64,000 nt of DNA from Natronoarchaeum mannanilyticum (GTDB taxonomy: Archaea; Halobacteriota; Halobacteria; Halobacteriales; Natronoarchaeaceae). The translations under genes and the position numbers were made by a program. The stretch is taken from NCBI RefSeq assembly GCF_039522665.1, contig NZ_BAAADV010000001.1:372001-436000 (forward strand), read 5' to 3'. The notes under the pieces are model-generated. The model had not been told where the DNA came from, searched no databases, and saw only the letters and a list, made by a program, of their open reading frames with translations. This document shows positions 51,958-60,065 of this stretch, in pieces (position 1 is the stretch's first letter; each line of letters begins with the position of its first letter).

Positions 51958-52842
51958 ATGTCACCTATGCTCGTACGGATAGCCGTCGAAGACGTGATGC
52001 GCCGCGACGTTGCGGTCGTTACCCCCGAAACGGCCGCCCGGGAAGTCGCGCGGACGTTACGAGACGCCGCTGTCGGTGCGGTGATCGTCGACGCCGATCC
52101 GCAGGGGATCGTCACCCAGACCGACATCGTCGACCTGATAGCGGCCGACCGGGATACGACGACCGTGCGCGCGGCCGATCTCATGTCGTCGCCGCTGGTG
52201 ACGATCGCCCCCGAAGAGACGATCGAGGTCGCCGCCGGGAAGATGGACCGCCACGATATCAAGCGGCTCGCCGTCACCGAAGGCCGCGACATCGTCGGTA
52301 TCATCACGACCGACGGTGTTTCCGACTACGTCCCGAAGCTCGCGAACCGCGAGTCGAAGCGCACCCACGATCTGGATTCCCGACTCGGCGTCTCCTACGC
52401 CGAGGAGGACTGGGAGTTCGAGCGCGTAGACGATACGAGGGAGGGTCGGATCGATGTCGGCGACACGGTCCGGTTTACGAAGCGGATCGATGACGCCGAC
52501 GTCCAGGCGTTCGCACGGGCCAGCGGCGACACGAACCGCCTTCATCTCGACGAAACGTTCGCCGACGAAACCCAGTTTGGCGAGCGGATCGTCCACGGCG
52601 TCCTCGCGGTCGGGGTGATCAGCGCCGCCCTGGCTCGTCTGCCCGGCCTCACGATCTACCTCTCACAGGAGATCAGCTTCCGGGAACCGATCGCGGTCGG
52701 CGAAACGGTGACCGCGATGTGCGAATTCGTCGACAGGCTCGGGGACAACCGCTACCGACTGGCGACGCGGGTGTTCGGCGAGGACGGTACCGTAGCTATC
52801 GACGGCACCGCTACGGTGCTCGTACAGGAACTCCCGGACTGA
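51958..52842 (+). CDS. CBS-domain pair fused to MaoC-like (R)-hydratase
   Basis: A 294-residue fusion. Residues 5-125 are a CBS pair (IAVEDVMRRDVAVVTP, GIVTQTDIVDLI, RLAVTEGRDIVGIITTDGVSDYV) that would bind adenosine ligands. Residues 165-292 are a hotdog MaoC/PhaJ domain with catalytic Asp191 and His196 in SGDTNRLHLDETFA and the GERIVHGVLAVGVISAAL helix. It could hydrate enoyl-CoA or make (R)-3-hydroxyacyl-CoA under adenylate control. Starts at ATG 51958 or 51967. An SDR of the FabG/PhaB type lies 1.3 kb downstream. Confidence 0.85.
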   Translation: MSPMLVRIAVEDVMRRDVAVVTPETAAREVARTLRDAAVGAVIVDADPQGIVTQTDIVDLIAADRDTTTVRAADLMSSPLVTIAPEETIEVAAGKMDRHDIKRLAVTEGRDIVGIITTDGVSDYVPKLANRESKRTHDLDSRLGVSYAEEDWEFERVDDTREGRIDVGDTVRFTKRIDDADVQAFARASGDTNRLHLDETFADETQFGERIVHGVLAVGVISAALARLPGLTIYLSQEISFREPIAVGETVTAMCEFVDRLGDNRYRLATRVFGEDGTVAIDGTATVLVQELPD

Positions 52843-52958
52843 TCGATAACTGCCGTCCCCGACGTTGGGAAGTGCTCGCGAAGGCGGCCGGCCCGGATCG
52901 TCGTATTCGGGCCGGCGCTGGACCGGTCCGACGAAGTCGCTGGCGGTCGAGGTCGCCT

Positions 52959-53381
52959 CTAGTACGGCGGGCGCTGCGCCCGGATCACGTCAGCCAGTCC
53001 TTCCTGCTCGTCGGCGAGCAGTTCGTTCAGGTCGTCGACGGTGATGATACCGACCAACGCGTCGTCATCGTCGCAGACGGGTAATCGGCGAACCCCGTGC
53101 TCGGCCATCAACTCGGTGGCCTGGTAGAATCCGGCGCCGCGCTCGATCGTACACAGGTCGGACGACATCACGTCTTCGGCGCTGAGATCGCTCGGGTCGG
53201 CCTGTCGAGCTAACACGCGGATCGTCAGATCTCTGTCGGTAACGATCCCCCGCAGCTCGCCGTCGTCGGTGATCAGGATACTCCCGACCTCTTCGTCGCG
53301 CATCTCGGTCGCGAGGTCTTCGATCGATGCTTCCGGGCTCGAAGTGACGACATCACTCCGTGCGAGATTTTCGATTGGCAT
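52959..53381 (-). CDS. CBS-domain protein
   Basis: A stand-alone CBS pair of 140 residues: LARSDVVTSSPEASIEDLA, GIVTDRDLTIRVLA, then EDVMSSDLCTIERGAGFYQA and GIITVDDLNELLA. It resembles HRP1-type stress proteins that bind adenosine nucleotides. It is read towards the CBS-MaoC gene. The upstream gap holds a perfect 10-bp inverted repeat. Confidence 0.9.
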   Translation of the reverse strand: MPIENLARSDVVTSSPEASIEDLATEMRDEEVGSILITDDGELRGIVTDRDLTIRVLARQADPSDLSAEDVMSSDLCTIERGAGFYQATELMAEHGVRRLPVCDDDDALVGIITVDDLNELLADEQEGLADVIRAQRPPY

Positions 53382-53433
53382 AGTTTCTCCCCCACAAAGA
53401 GAGTCGACGCCGGCTACAATAGGGCAACGTGCT

Positions 53434-53460
53434 GATTACGGTTGTGTGGGAACCGTAATC
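53434..53460. repeat. Perfect 10-bp inverted repeat before the CBS gene
   Basis: GATTACGGTT (53434-53443) and AACCGTAATC (53451-53460) around a 7-base loop, 53-79 bases upstream of the CBS ATG and 73 bases after the Usp stop. It could be an operator, or a hairpin ending the Usp transcript. A TATA-like TATAATTC (minus strand, about 53463-53470) flanks it. Confidence 0.6.
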
Positions 53461-53533
53461 GGGAATTATACGATACGGTGGAAAACAATTAGTAAGAGAC
53501 CGTAGCGGATCGTCGCCTGCCGGGGGTGCTGGC

Positions 53534-54025
53534 CTACGTAGTAGTATCTTGATAAAATTCCGGGTGCGCCTCGATCTCGTCCAGTCGCGGCGGTGTGGTA
53601 TGGCGAACGACGTACACGTCGTAGGTGAGATCACTCGCGACGTTGGCGCCGATACTCGTGAGCGGTGTGACGACGCGACCGACGTTCTCGCTCCCGAGGA
53701 ACATGACGGTCGGATCGTACTGTTCGGCGACGCTGGCGATCTCGTTTGCGATCTCTCTGGCTGGCGGATATTCGCGGATGCGTTCGTGCTCGAACGTGGC
53801 GTCCGGAGCGAGCTCCGTCACCTGGTCACGAAGCCGGCTGACGACGTTGTCGACGTCAAATGCCTGCTCCTCGCCGATCCAGCCTTTTTCTCGAGCGTAC
53901 CGTTTGCGCTCGGACACGACGCTCACAGCGACGACCTCCTCGTCGAGGGCGTCAGCGTACTCGACCGCCCTGGCGAGAGCGGCGGTAGCCATCTCCGATC
54001 CGTCGAATGGAACGACGAACGTCAT
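53534..54025 (-). CDS. Universal stress protein-like
   Basis: A 163-residue Usp-fold protein. It has the N-terminal VVPFDGSEMATAALARAVEYA, but the C-terminal ATP motif is altered: FLGSENVGRVVTPLTSIGANVASDLTYDVYVV instead of G-x2-G-x9-G-S. It may therefore be a non-ATP-binding type. It is divergent from the SDR gene and precedes the CBS gene on the same strand. Confidence 0.82.
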   Translation of the reverse strand: MTFVVPFDGSEMATAALARAVEYADALDEEVVAVSVVSERKRYAREKGWIGEEQAFDVDNVVSRLRDQVTELAPDATFEHERIREYPPAREIANEIASVAEQYDPTVMFLGSENVGRVVTPLTSIGANVASDLTYDVYVVRHTTPPRLDEIEAHPEFYQDTTT

Positions 54026-54159
54026 GTGTGCTGTGTCTCGCTACGCAACTATCAACGTAGGCGTGAGACCCGACGATCCGGTCGATCGGCCGTCCACCAC
54101 CCCCGTGTGAGGTAGTCGTTTTACGTGTTCACTTACCGTATCGAACCACGAGAGCATCC

Positions 54160-54927
54160 ATGACTGTCGATAACGCGGTCTCGATCGTGACTGGGGGAGC
54201 TCGTGGTATCGGGAAGGGCATCGCTGAGGTGCTCGCTGCCGAAGGTGCGACCGTCGTCGTGGCCGACATCGACGAAGATGTTGCCAAGGAGGCGGCTGAC
54301 GAGCTGCCAGGGGACGCGATGGCCGTGGGCGTCGACGTTTCCGATCCCGCGGAGACGGAGGCGCTCGCGGAGACCGTCGTCGACGAGTACGGACGGATCG
54401 ACGTGCTATGTGCAAACGCCGGCATCTTCCCCTCGGCGCCCATCGAGGAGATGACGGTCGAGGACTGGGACGAGGTCACCGACGTTAACGCGAAGGGCGC
54501 GTTCCTGTGTGTCAAAGCGTGCCTTCCCCACATGAGAACCCAGGATTACGGGCGGATCGTGTTCACGTCGTCGATCACGGGGCCGATGGTCGGGTACCCC
54601 GGGTGGGCCCACTACGGTGCGAGCAAGGCCGCGATGCTGGGATTCGTCCGGACGGCCGCGATAGAAGTCGCCGACCGGGACATCACGATCAACGCGGTGC
54701 TCCCCGGGAACGTCCGAACTGGCGGGCTCGACGACCTCGGCGAGGACTACCTCGACCGGATGCGCGAGTCCATCCCGAAAGGCGAACTCGGCACGCCGGA
54801 AGACATCGGTCACGCCGTAGCGTTTCTCGCCTCCGAGGAGGCCGGGTACATCACCGGGACGACGCTCGTGGTCGACGGCGGGCAGACGCTCCCCGAATCA
54901 CAGCTCGCACTGGAGGAGATGGACTGA
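54160..54927 (+). CDS. SDR oxidoreductase (FabG/acetoacetyl-CoA reductase type)
   Basis: Classical short-chain dehydrogenase of 255 residues: NAD(P) loop TGGARGIGKG, NAG in CANAGIF, catalytic Ser in FTSSITGPM, Tyr-x3-Lys in YGASKAA, and the C-terminal GYITGTTLVVDGG. This subgroup includes 3-oxoacyl reductases and PhaB. Near the CBS-MaoC hydratase it could complete an (R)-3-hydroxyacyl-CoA route (inference). The start has a TTTTACG patch about 40 bases upstream. Confidence 0.88.
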   Translation: MTVDNAVSIVTGGARGIGKGIAEVLAAEGATVVVADIDEDVAKEAADELPGDAMAVGVDVSDPAETEALAETVVDEYGRIDVLCANAGIFPSAPIEEMTVEDWDEVTDVNAKGAFLCVKACLPHMRTQDYGRIVFTSSITGPMVGYPGWAHYGASKAAMLGFVRTAAIEVADRDITINAVLPGNVRTGGLDDLGEDYLDRMRESIPKGELGTPEDIGHAVAFLASEEAGYITGTTLVVDGGQTLPESQLALEEMD

Positions 54928-54963
54928 CGAGAGCCGGTGAGAGAGGACGCCCTACCGGCAACG

Positions 54964-55413
54964 TCAATCCCCGTGGGACACTTCCTTGCGACCGGTCAGC
55001 GAGTCGGGGAGGAGCCGGAAGTACCGGAAGGTAGTTTCTTCGGGCGGTTGCTCGAACACGTCCACGGTGGGAATCCGGATCGCCCACATCCCCTGCACGG
55101 CCATCGATTCGTGAGGCAAGTCCGATATCTCTTCGAGCGATCCCGTCGCGACGACGCTCCGCCACCCCTCGTCTGCCTGGGCGTGCGAAACGAAGGAAAC
55201 CGGTCGGTCGACGAGGTCCTCTTTCCGGCTATCCGGGGGAAACGAGAGTCGGAAGTAGAACGCCGGCTGGTCGGCGTCGTAGCCGTACGACACCGGGAAC
55301 GAGACGGGAGAGTCGTCGCTCGTCGTCGCAAACGAGAGCACGCCCGTCCCGCCCTGTCCCAGGAACTCGGTTCGCTCGTCGTCAGTCAGTTGTAGCCACC
55401 GAAGCGATTCCAT
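54964..55413 (-). CDS. PPOX-family flavoprotein
   Basis: A 149-residue split-barrel protein from ATG 55413: MESLRWLQLTDDERTEFLG, then VLSFATTSDDSPVSFPVSYGYD and SRKEDLVDRPVSFVSHA. It is more diverged than the two other PPOX proteins in the window. An alternative upstream start at 55440 adds nine residues. It is convergent with the SDR gene. Confidence 0.82.
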   Translation of the reverse strand: MESLRWLQLTDDERTEFLGQGGTGVLSFATTSDDSPVSFPVSYGYDADQPAFYFRLSFPPDSRKEDLVDRPVSFVSHAQADEGWRSVVATGSLEEISDLPHESMAVQGMWAIRIPTVDVFEQPPEETTFRYFRLLPDSLTGRKEVSHGD

Positions 55414-55502
55414 GGTGACAAGTACCACGAACTGGGACATAATGATTTGTCACGCGGTACGCCGTCGGGGTCGTATCGGCGCGTCGATCCCTTCGAGCGA
55501 CG

Positions 55503-55994
55503 TCAGTCGGAGCGATTCTCGTCCGCATCGGTGGCGAGTTCCGGTGGCAGGCCGGTGTGCTTGACGCCCGACTGCTCCTCGATCCGGAACTCGTACACTT
55601 TGACACCCCCCGACAGTTCGGCGCTCCGGAGAGCGCTCGGACGCCACATCTCGTCTGCAATCTCTCGGATCGCATCCCACTCAGACTCGGGTACCGCTTC
55701 GAGTTGGCCGGTCAGGCACGCGCTCTCCCAGTTGAACGTCGAATCGACCGAGTAAACGAGGAACGTAGCCGCGTCGGCGCGGTCGCTCAACTCCACTTTG
55801 CGACTCTCGGAACCGACCAGGTAGGTGAAGTACAGGCTCGAATCGCCGTCGTAGCCGAACGATATCGGGATGACGTAGGGTGCTGTCGACGCCGGCAGGG
55901 CGAGAATGCCTACGCTCTGGTTCGACAGGAACCCCCTTATCTCGTCGTCGTTCATTTGAACCAGACCGTACGCTTGGAGTTCGTCGAGTGACAT
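55503..55994 (-). CDS. PPOX-family flavoprotein, paralogue of 48041-48538
   Basis: A 163-residue split-barrel protein starting SLDELQAYGLVQMNDDEIRGFLSNQSVGILALP and aligning well with the protein at 48041. The barrel block is YVIPISFGYDGDSSLYFTYLVGSESRKVEL. The frame continues upstream, but homology to the paralogue begins at ATG 55994. It is 89 bases upstream of the PPOX gene at 54964, on the same strand. Confidence 0.85.
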   Translation of the reverse strand: MSLDELQAYGLVQMNDDEIRGFLSNQSVGILALPASTAPYVIPISFGYDGDSSLYFTYLVGSESRKVELSDRADAATFLVYSVDSTFNWESACLTGQLEAVPESEWDAIREIADEMWRPSALRSAELSGGVKVYEFRIEEQSGVKHTGLPPELATDADENRSD

Positions 55995-56075
55995 GCATGC
56001 GCTGTATCGACGACGGCGCTGAAATACCCACCACCGAACGACTAATGCGTGGAGAAACGTGTGTTCGCACCTGAA

Positions 56076-56147
56076 ATGGCGATCCTCGTCGCCGTCGACG
56101 GCCCCGGATCGCCGGAGCAGGCTCTGGAGTACGCACTGGTCAACTAG
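56076..56147 (+). pseudogene. Truncated UspA 5' end
   Basis: ATG 56076 opens AILVAVDGPGSPEQALEYALVN, a clear Usp N-terminus (beta1 and helix 1), then meets TAG at 56145-56147. No further Usp sequence follows before the sulfatase promoter, so only the first 23 codons of a Usp gene are left. Confidence 0.6.
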
Positions 56148-56195
56148 TGTCAGTGATATAATTGCTATCCGTTGGGAAGTCGTATCCGACAATGC

Positions 56196-57545
56196 ATGGA
56201 CGTCTCGACCCCGAACGTCGTGTTGATCCACGCGCACGACCTCGGTCGATACCTCGGCTGTTACGGGACGGATATCGACACGCCGGCTATCGACGAGTTC
56301 GCGGAGAACGGCGCGCTCTTCGAGAACCACTTCGTCACCGCGCCCCAGTGTTCGCCGAGTCGAGGCAGCCTGATGACCGGCCGCCACCCCCACGTCAACG
56401 GGCTGATGGGTCTGGCCCACGGGGACTGGGAACTACACGACGACGAGCGGATCCTGCCCCACTACCTGAGCGACGCGGGCTACGAGACGCACCTGTTCGG
56501 GCTCCAGCACATAAGTCAAGATACAGACCGACTCCGATACGACCACATCCACTCGGAGGGAAACCTGTACCCGGGAGTGTCGCCGACGGTCCATCAGGCG
56601 AACAAGGCGCGCAACGTCGCGTCGGTCGTCGCGTCGTTCCTGGAACGAGGCGGTTTCGACACGCCGTTTTTCGCGTCGGTCGGATTCTTCGAGTGTCACC
56701 GAACCGAAGAGGAGACCGGGCGGTTCGGGTTTCACGGCGCGCAGTACGACTTCGACGATCCCGAGGAGATCCAGCCGCTCCCGTACCTCCCCGACCGGCG
56801 GGGGCTCAGACACGATCTCGCCGAGATGCGGGGGATGGTCTACGCAATCGACGACGCCGTCGGGACGATCCTCGATGCCATCGAGGAGGCCGAACTCGCC
56901 GACGAGACGGTCGTCGTCTTCACGACGGAACACGGAATCGCGTTTCCCCGGGCGAAGGGGAGCTGCTACGACGCCGGGCTCGAGGCCGCGCTGGTGCTTC
57001 GCGTCCCGGACGTCGCAGAGGACGGACGGCGCTACGACGAGTTGCTCAGTAACGTCGACGTGTTGCCGACGCTGCTCGAACTCGTCGACCTCGACGTCCC
57101 CGACGAGATCGAGGGACGGAGCTTCCTGGGGCTGCTGACCGATCGGGAGTACGACCCCCGCGAGCGGGTGTTCGCCGAGATGTCCTGGCACGATCTCTAC
57201 AACCCGGTCAGAGCGATTCGCACTGAGCGGTACAAGTATATCAGAAGTTTCTGGCGCCTCCCGAAGGCGTATCTCCCGAAAGACATCTTCGCCAGCGAGT
57301 CCGGTCGAGAGGTCCGCGAGAGATACTGCATCCCGACCAGACCGTACGAGGAGCTGTACGATCTCCGCGATGCACCGCAGGAAGACGACAACGTGGCGTT
57401 CGAGCCGCGGTATCAGGACGTCCGCGAGTCGCTATCCCGACAGCTGTACGAATGGATGGACGAGACGGACGATCCGCTACTCGACGGCCCGATCGTCCCC
57501 GGAAACTACGAGCAGATGCTCCGGTGGCCTCACGAGTCGGCGTAA
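56196..57545 (+). CDS. Sulfatase (SGSH/arylsulfatase-like)
   Basis: Alkaline-phosphatase-fold sulfatase of 449 residues. The maturation site is CSPSR (52-56), in which Cys52 would become formylglycine. Metal-site variants are visible: AHDLGRY near 13-19 (usual DD is HD) and TTEHGIAFPRAKGSCYDAGL (usual DHG is EHG). The order resembles N-sulfoglucosamine sulfohydrolases (HVNGLMGLAHGDWEL). There is no signal peptide, so it is intracellular. TATA-like GATATAATT at about 56154-56162. It is followed by the TreT gene 72 bases on. Confidence 0.85.
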   Translation: MDVSTPNVVLIHAHDLGRYLGCYGTDIDTPAIDEFAENGALFENHFVTAPQCSPSRGSLMTGRHPHVNGLMGLAHGDWELHDDERILPHYLSDAGYETHLFGLQHISQDTDRLRYDHIHSEGNLYPGVSPTVHQANKARNVASVVASFLERGGFDTPFFASVGFFECHRTEEETGRFGFHGAQYDFDDPEEIQPLPYLPDRRGLRHDLAEMRGMVYAIDDAVGTILDAIEEAELADETVVVFTTEHGIAFPRAKGSCYDAGLEAALVLRVPDVAEDGRRYDELLSNVDVLPTLLELVDLDVPDEIEGRSFLGLLTDREYDPRERVFAEMSWHDLYNPVRAIRTERYKYIRSFWRLPKAYLPKDIFASESGREVRERYCIPTRPYEELYDLRDAPQEDDNVAFEPRYQDVRESLSRQLYEWMDETDDPLLDGPIVPGNYEQMLRWPHESA

Positions 57546-57617
57546 GCCGTCCGCCGGCGAGACGCTTCGTTGCCCCCAACGAATACCCCCGCGGTCGTGC
57601 TATCGACCGTACGGAGT

Positions 57618-58859
57618 ATGCACGCCCCAGCGCTATCGGATCGATCGATCGAAGCGTACGCCGACACGGTCGAAGCGGAGCAGCTCGACCGGCTCCGGTC
57701 GTTCGCCGAGGAACTCGAAGACGACCGTATCCTCCACGTCAACTCGACTGCGACCGGCGGCGGCGTCGCCGAGCTGCTCCGATCGATCGTCCCGCTGTGT
57801 AACGATCTCGGCGTCGACACCGACTGGCTCGTACTGGACGCGGACGACGAGTTTTTCGCCGTCACGAAGTCGATACACAACGGCCTGCAGGGCGACGACG
57901 CTCCGCTCACCGACCCGATGAAGGCGACCTATCGCTCGGTCACAGAGCGAAACGCGGCCGAGGTAGACGACGAGTACGACCTCGTCGTGCTACACGATCC
58001 ACAGCCGCTGGGGATGATCGACCGACTCAGAGAGCGACTGCCCGACGCGCCGATCGTCTGGCGCTGTCACATTGACCTCACCGACCCCTCGCCCGACCAC
58101 CTCGCGTTCGTCACCGAGTACGCGAGTCGGGTGGATCACGCGATCGCCAGCCGATCCGACTACGCGGGCGTGATCGACGTGCCGACGCGCGTCGTCCACC
58201 CCTCGATCGATCCGCTGAGCGAGAAGAACCGGTCGCTCGACGAGGCGACCGTTTCGTCCGAGCGAGACCGACTGTATCCGCTCTCGTTCGACGCGCCGCT
58301 CGTCGCGCAGGTCTCCCGCTTCGATCCGTGGAAGGACCAGTTCGGCACGCTGGCGGCGTTCCGCCGGGCCCGCGACGAGATTCCGGGCCTCCAGCTGGCG
58401 CTGGCCGGCGCGATGGCCGGCGACGACCCGGAAGCGTTGGAGGTCTACGAGCGTGTGGCCAAAGACGCCGCCGGTGAACCGCACGTACACGTGCTGACAG
58501 ACCTGCCCGACACGACGATCAACGCCCTGCAGCGCGGCGCGGACGTCGTCGTCCAGAAATCCCTGCGAGAGGGGTTCGGACTGGTCGTCTCCGAGGCGCT
58601 CTGGAAGCGCACGCCGGTCGTGGGATCGACCGTCGGCGGCATCCCGCTGCAGATCGAGGACGGGCGAACCGGCCACCTCGTCGACCCGGACGACGCGCAG
58701 GCCGCCGGAGCGCGCGTCGTCGACCTCCTCGACGACGACGACCGCCGCCGGACGTTCGGCGCGAACGGTCGCGAGCACGTTCGCGATCGGTTTCTCCTCC
58801 CCCGCCAGATCGCCGACCTGTTCGACGTCCTCCTCGACGTTCTGGACCGCGACCGCTGA
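57618..58859 (+). CDS. treT: Trehalose glycosyltransferring synthase (TreT-type GT4)
   Basis: GT-B glycosyltransferase of 413 residues that makes trehalose reversibly from NDP-glucose and glucose. TreT marks: ILHVNSTATGGGVAELLRS, FFAVTKSIHNGLQG, VVLHDPQPLGM, VWRCHIDLTDPS; GT4 donor site EGFGLVVSEALWKRTPVVG with the E-x7-E Glu residues. ATG 57618 is preferred over an in-frame 57570 start. With the ADP-dependent kinase (60066), which could phosphorylate the glucose released, and the GH15 enzyme at 38520, it suggests an active trehalose/glucose cycle. Confidence 0.88.
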   Translation: MHAPALSDRSIEAYADTVEAEQLDRLRSFAEELEDDRILHVNSTATGGGVAELLRSIVPLCNDLGVDTDWLVLDADDEFFAVTKSIHNGLQGDDAPLTDPMKATYRSVTERNAAEVDDEYDLVVLHDPQPLGMIDRLRERLPDAPIVWRCHIDLTDPSPDHLAFVTEYASRVDHAIASRSDYAGVIDVPTRVVHPSIDPLSEKNRSLDEATVSSERDRLYPLSFDAPLVAQVSRFDPWKDQFGTLAAFRRARDEIPGLQLALAGAMAGDDPEALEVYERVAKDAAGEPHVHVLTDLPDTTINALQRGADVVVQKSLREGFGLVVSEALWKRTPVVGSTVGGIPLQIEDGRTGHLVDPDDAQAAGARVVDLLDDDDRRRTFGANGREHVRDRFLLPRQIADLFDVLLDVLDRDR

Positions 58860-58966
58860 TCGTCCCCGTCCGAGGGCCGCCGCGCGACCGCGTTGACGCC
58901 CGCCGTCGGACGACCGGTCGTCGCCCATACGGCTATGATCTGTGACGGTGATACTCCAGTATCCCT

Positions 58967-59863
58967 ATGAGCCGGATCATCGACTCGATACTGCTCCCGA
59001 CGGATGGCAGCGAGGGAGCGATCACGGGAGCGAAGCACGGCATAGCGCTCGCCTCACGGACGGGCGCGGACGTGCACGTGCTCTCGGTCGTCGAGACGGA
59101 TGCCGAAACGGACGAGCTCGAGGACGCCGGCGCCCTCTCGACGCTCGAACAGAACGCCCAAGAGGCGACCGAGACGGTCGCACGACTGGCGCGGGAGTTC
59201 GACGACGAGCTCGATGTCACGACGACCGTCGAGCGGGGGACGCCGTTCCAGTCGATTCGCGAGTACGCCCACCGGCGCGGTATCGATGTCATCGCTATCG
59301 GCACCAGGGGTCGCTCGGGGCTCGAGCGGATCCTCCTCGGCAGCGTCACCGAGAACGTGCTCCGGACGGCGCGAACGCCCGTGGTCGCGGTCCCGCCGGA
59401 CGCCGACGTCGAAACGATCGACGACGTGGCGTTCGGTGACATGCTACTGCCGACCGACGGCAGCGAGGGGGCGGCGATCGCGACCGAGTGGGGGATCGCA
59501 CTCGCGACGCTGCTGGATTCGATGGTACACAGCGTGTACTCGGTGGACACGAACGCGTTCGCCGGCGCGCAAGACCCTCGTGAACTCCTCGACGCGCTCG
59601 AACGCCGCGGAGAAGCGGCGCTCGAAACGGTCCGGGAGCGCGCCCGATCGGCGGACGTCACCGTCTCCGGTTCGATCGCGAGCGGAGCGCCGGCGGCCGT
59701 TATCACCGAGTACGCGACCGACCAGGACGTCGACCTGATCGTCATGGGCACCCACGGACGGACGGGGATCGGACAGTGGTTTCTCGGCAGCGTCACCGAG
59801 AACGTCGTTCGGCAGACCGAGGTCCCGGTGTTCTGTGTCCCGGTGAGCGCCCCGTCACCGTGA
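58967..59863 (+). CDS. Tandem-domain universal stress protein
   Basis: Two Usp domains in 298 residues. Each has the N-terminal LLPTDGSEGA (residues 8-17 and about 161-170) and the ATP loop GTRGRSGLERILLGSVTENVLR and GTHGRTGIGQWFLGSVTENVVR. The domains are similar to each other, so the gene arose by internal duplication. It lies between treT and the ADP-dependent kinase gene. Confidence 0.92.
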   Translation: MSRIIDSILLPTDGSEGAITGAKHGIALASRTGADVHVLSVVETDAETDELEDAGALSTLEQNAQEATETVARLAREFDDELDVTTTVERGTPFQSIREYAHRRGIDVIAIGTRGRSGLERILLGSVTENVLRTARTPVVAVPPDADVETIDDVAFGDMLLPTDGSEGAAIATEWGIALATLLDSMVHSVYSVDTNAFAGAQDPRELLDALERRGEAALETVRERARSADVTVSGSIASGAPAAVITEYATDQDVDLIVMGTHGRTGIGQWFLGSVTENVVRQTEVPVFCVPVSAPSP

Positions 59864-59976
59864 CCGACGCGTCCGCCGTCACGACGATCCGTCCGGAATC
59901 TGCGTGTACGCGCCGACCAGGACGATCGCTTTCATCGGTCTCGCGAGCCTTCCGGATCCCGACTCCACGAGCCGGA

Positions 59977-59991
59977 CTGTAAACCTTACAG
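59977..59991. promoter_or_regulatory. CTGTAA-ACC-TTACAG palindrome before the ADP-dependent kinase
   Basis: Perfect 6-bp arms around three bases, 75-89 bases upstream of GTG 60066. It is an operator candidate in a 202-base intergenic gap (59864-60065) that has no gene. Confidence 0.4.
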
Positions 59992-60065
59992 CCGCACCGG
60001 GCGGGTGGCGGCGTCACCGCGACACACACAGCATTACGTGATCGCACCGGGAAGTACGTCACACC

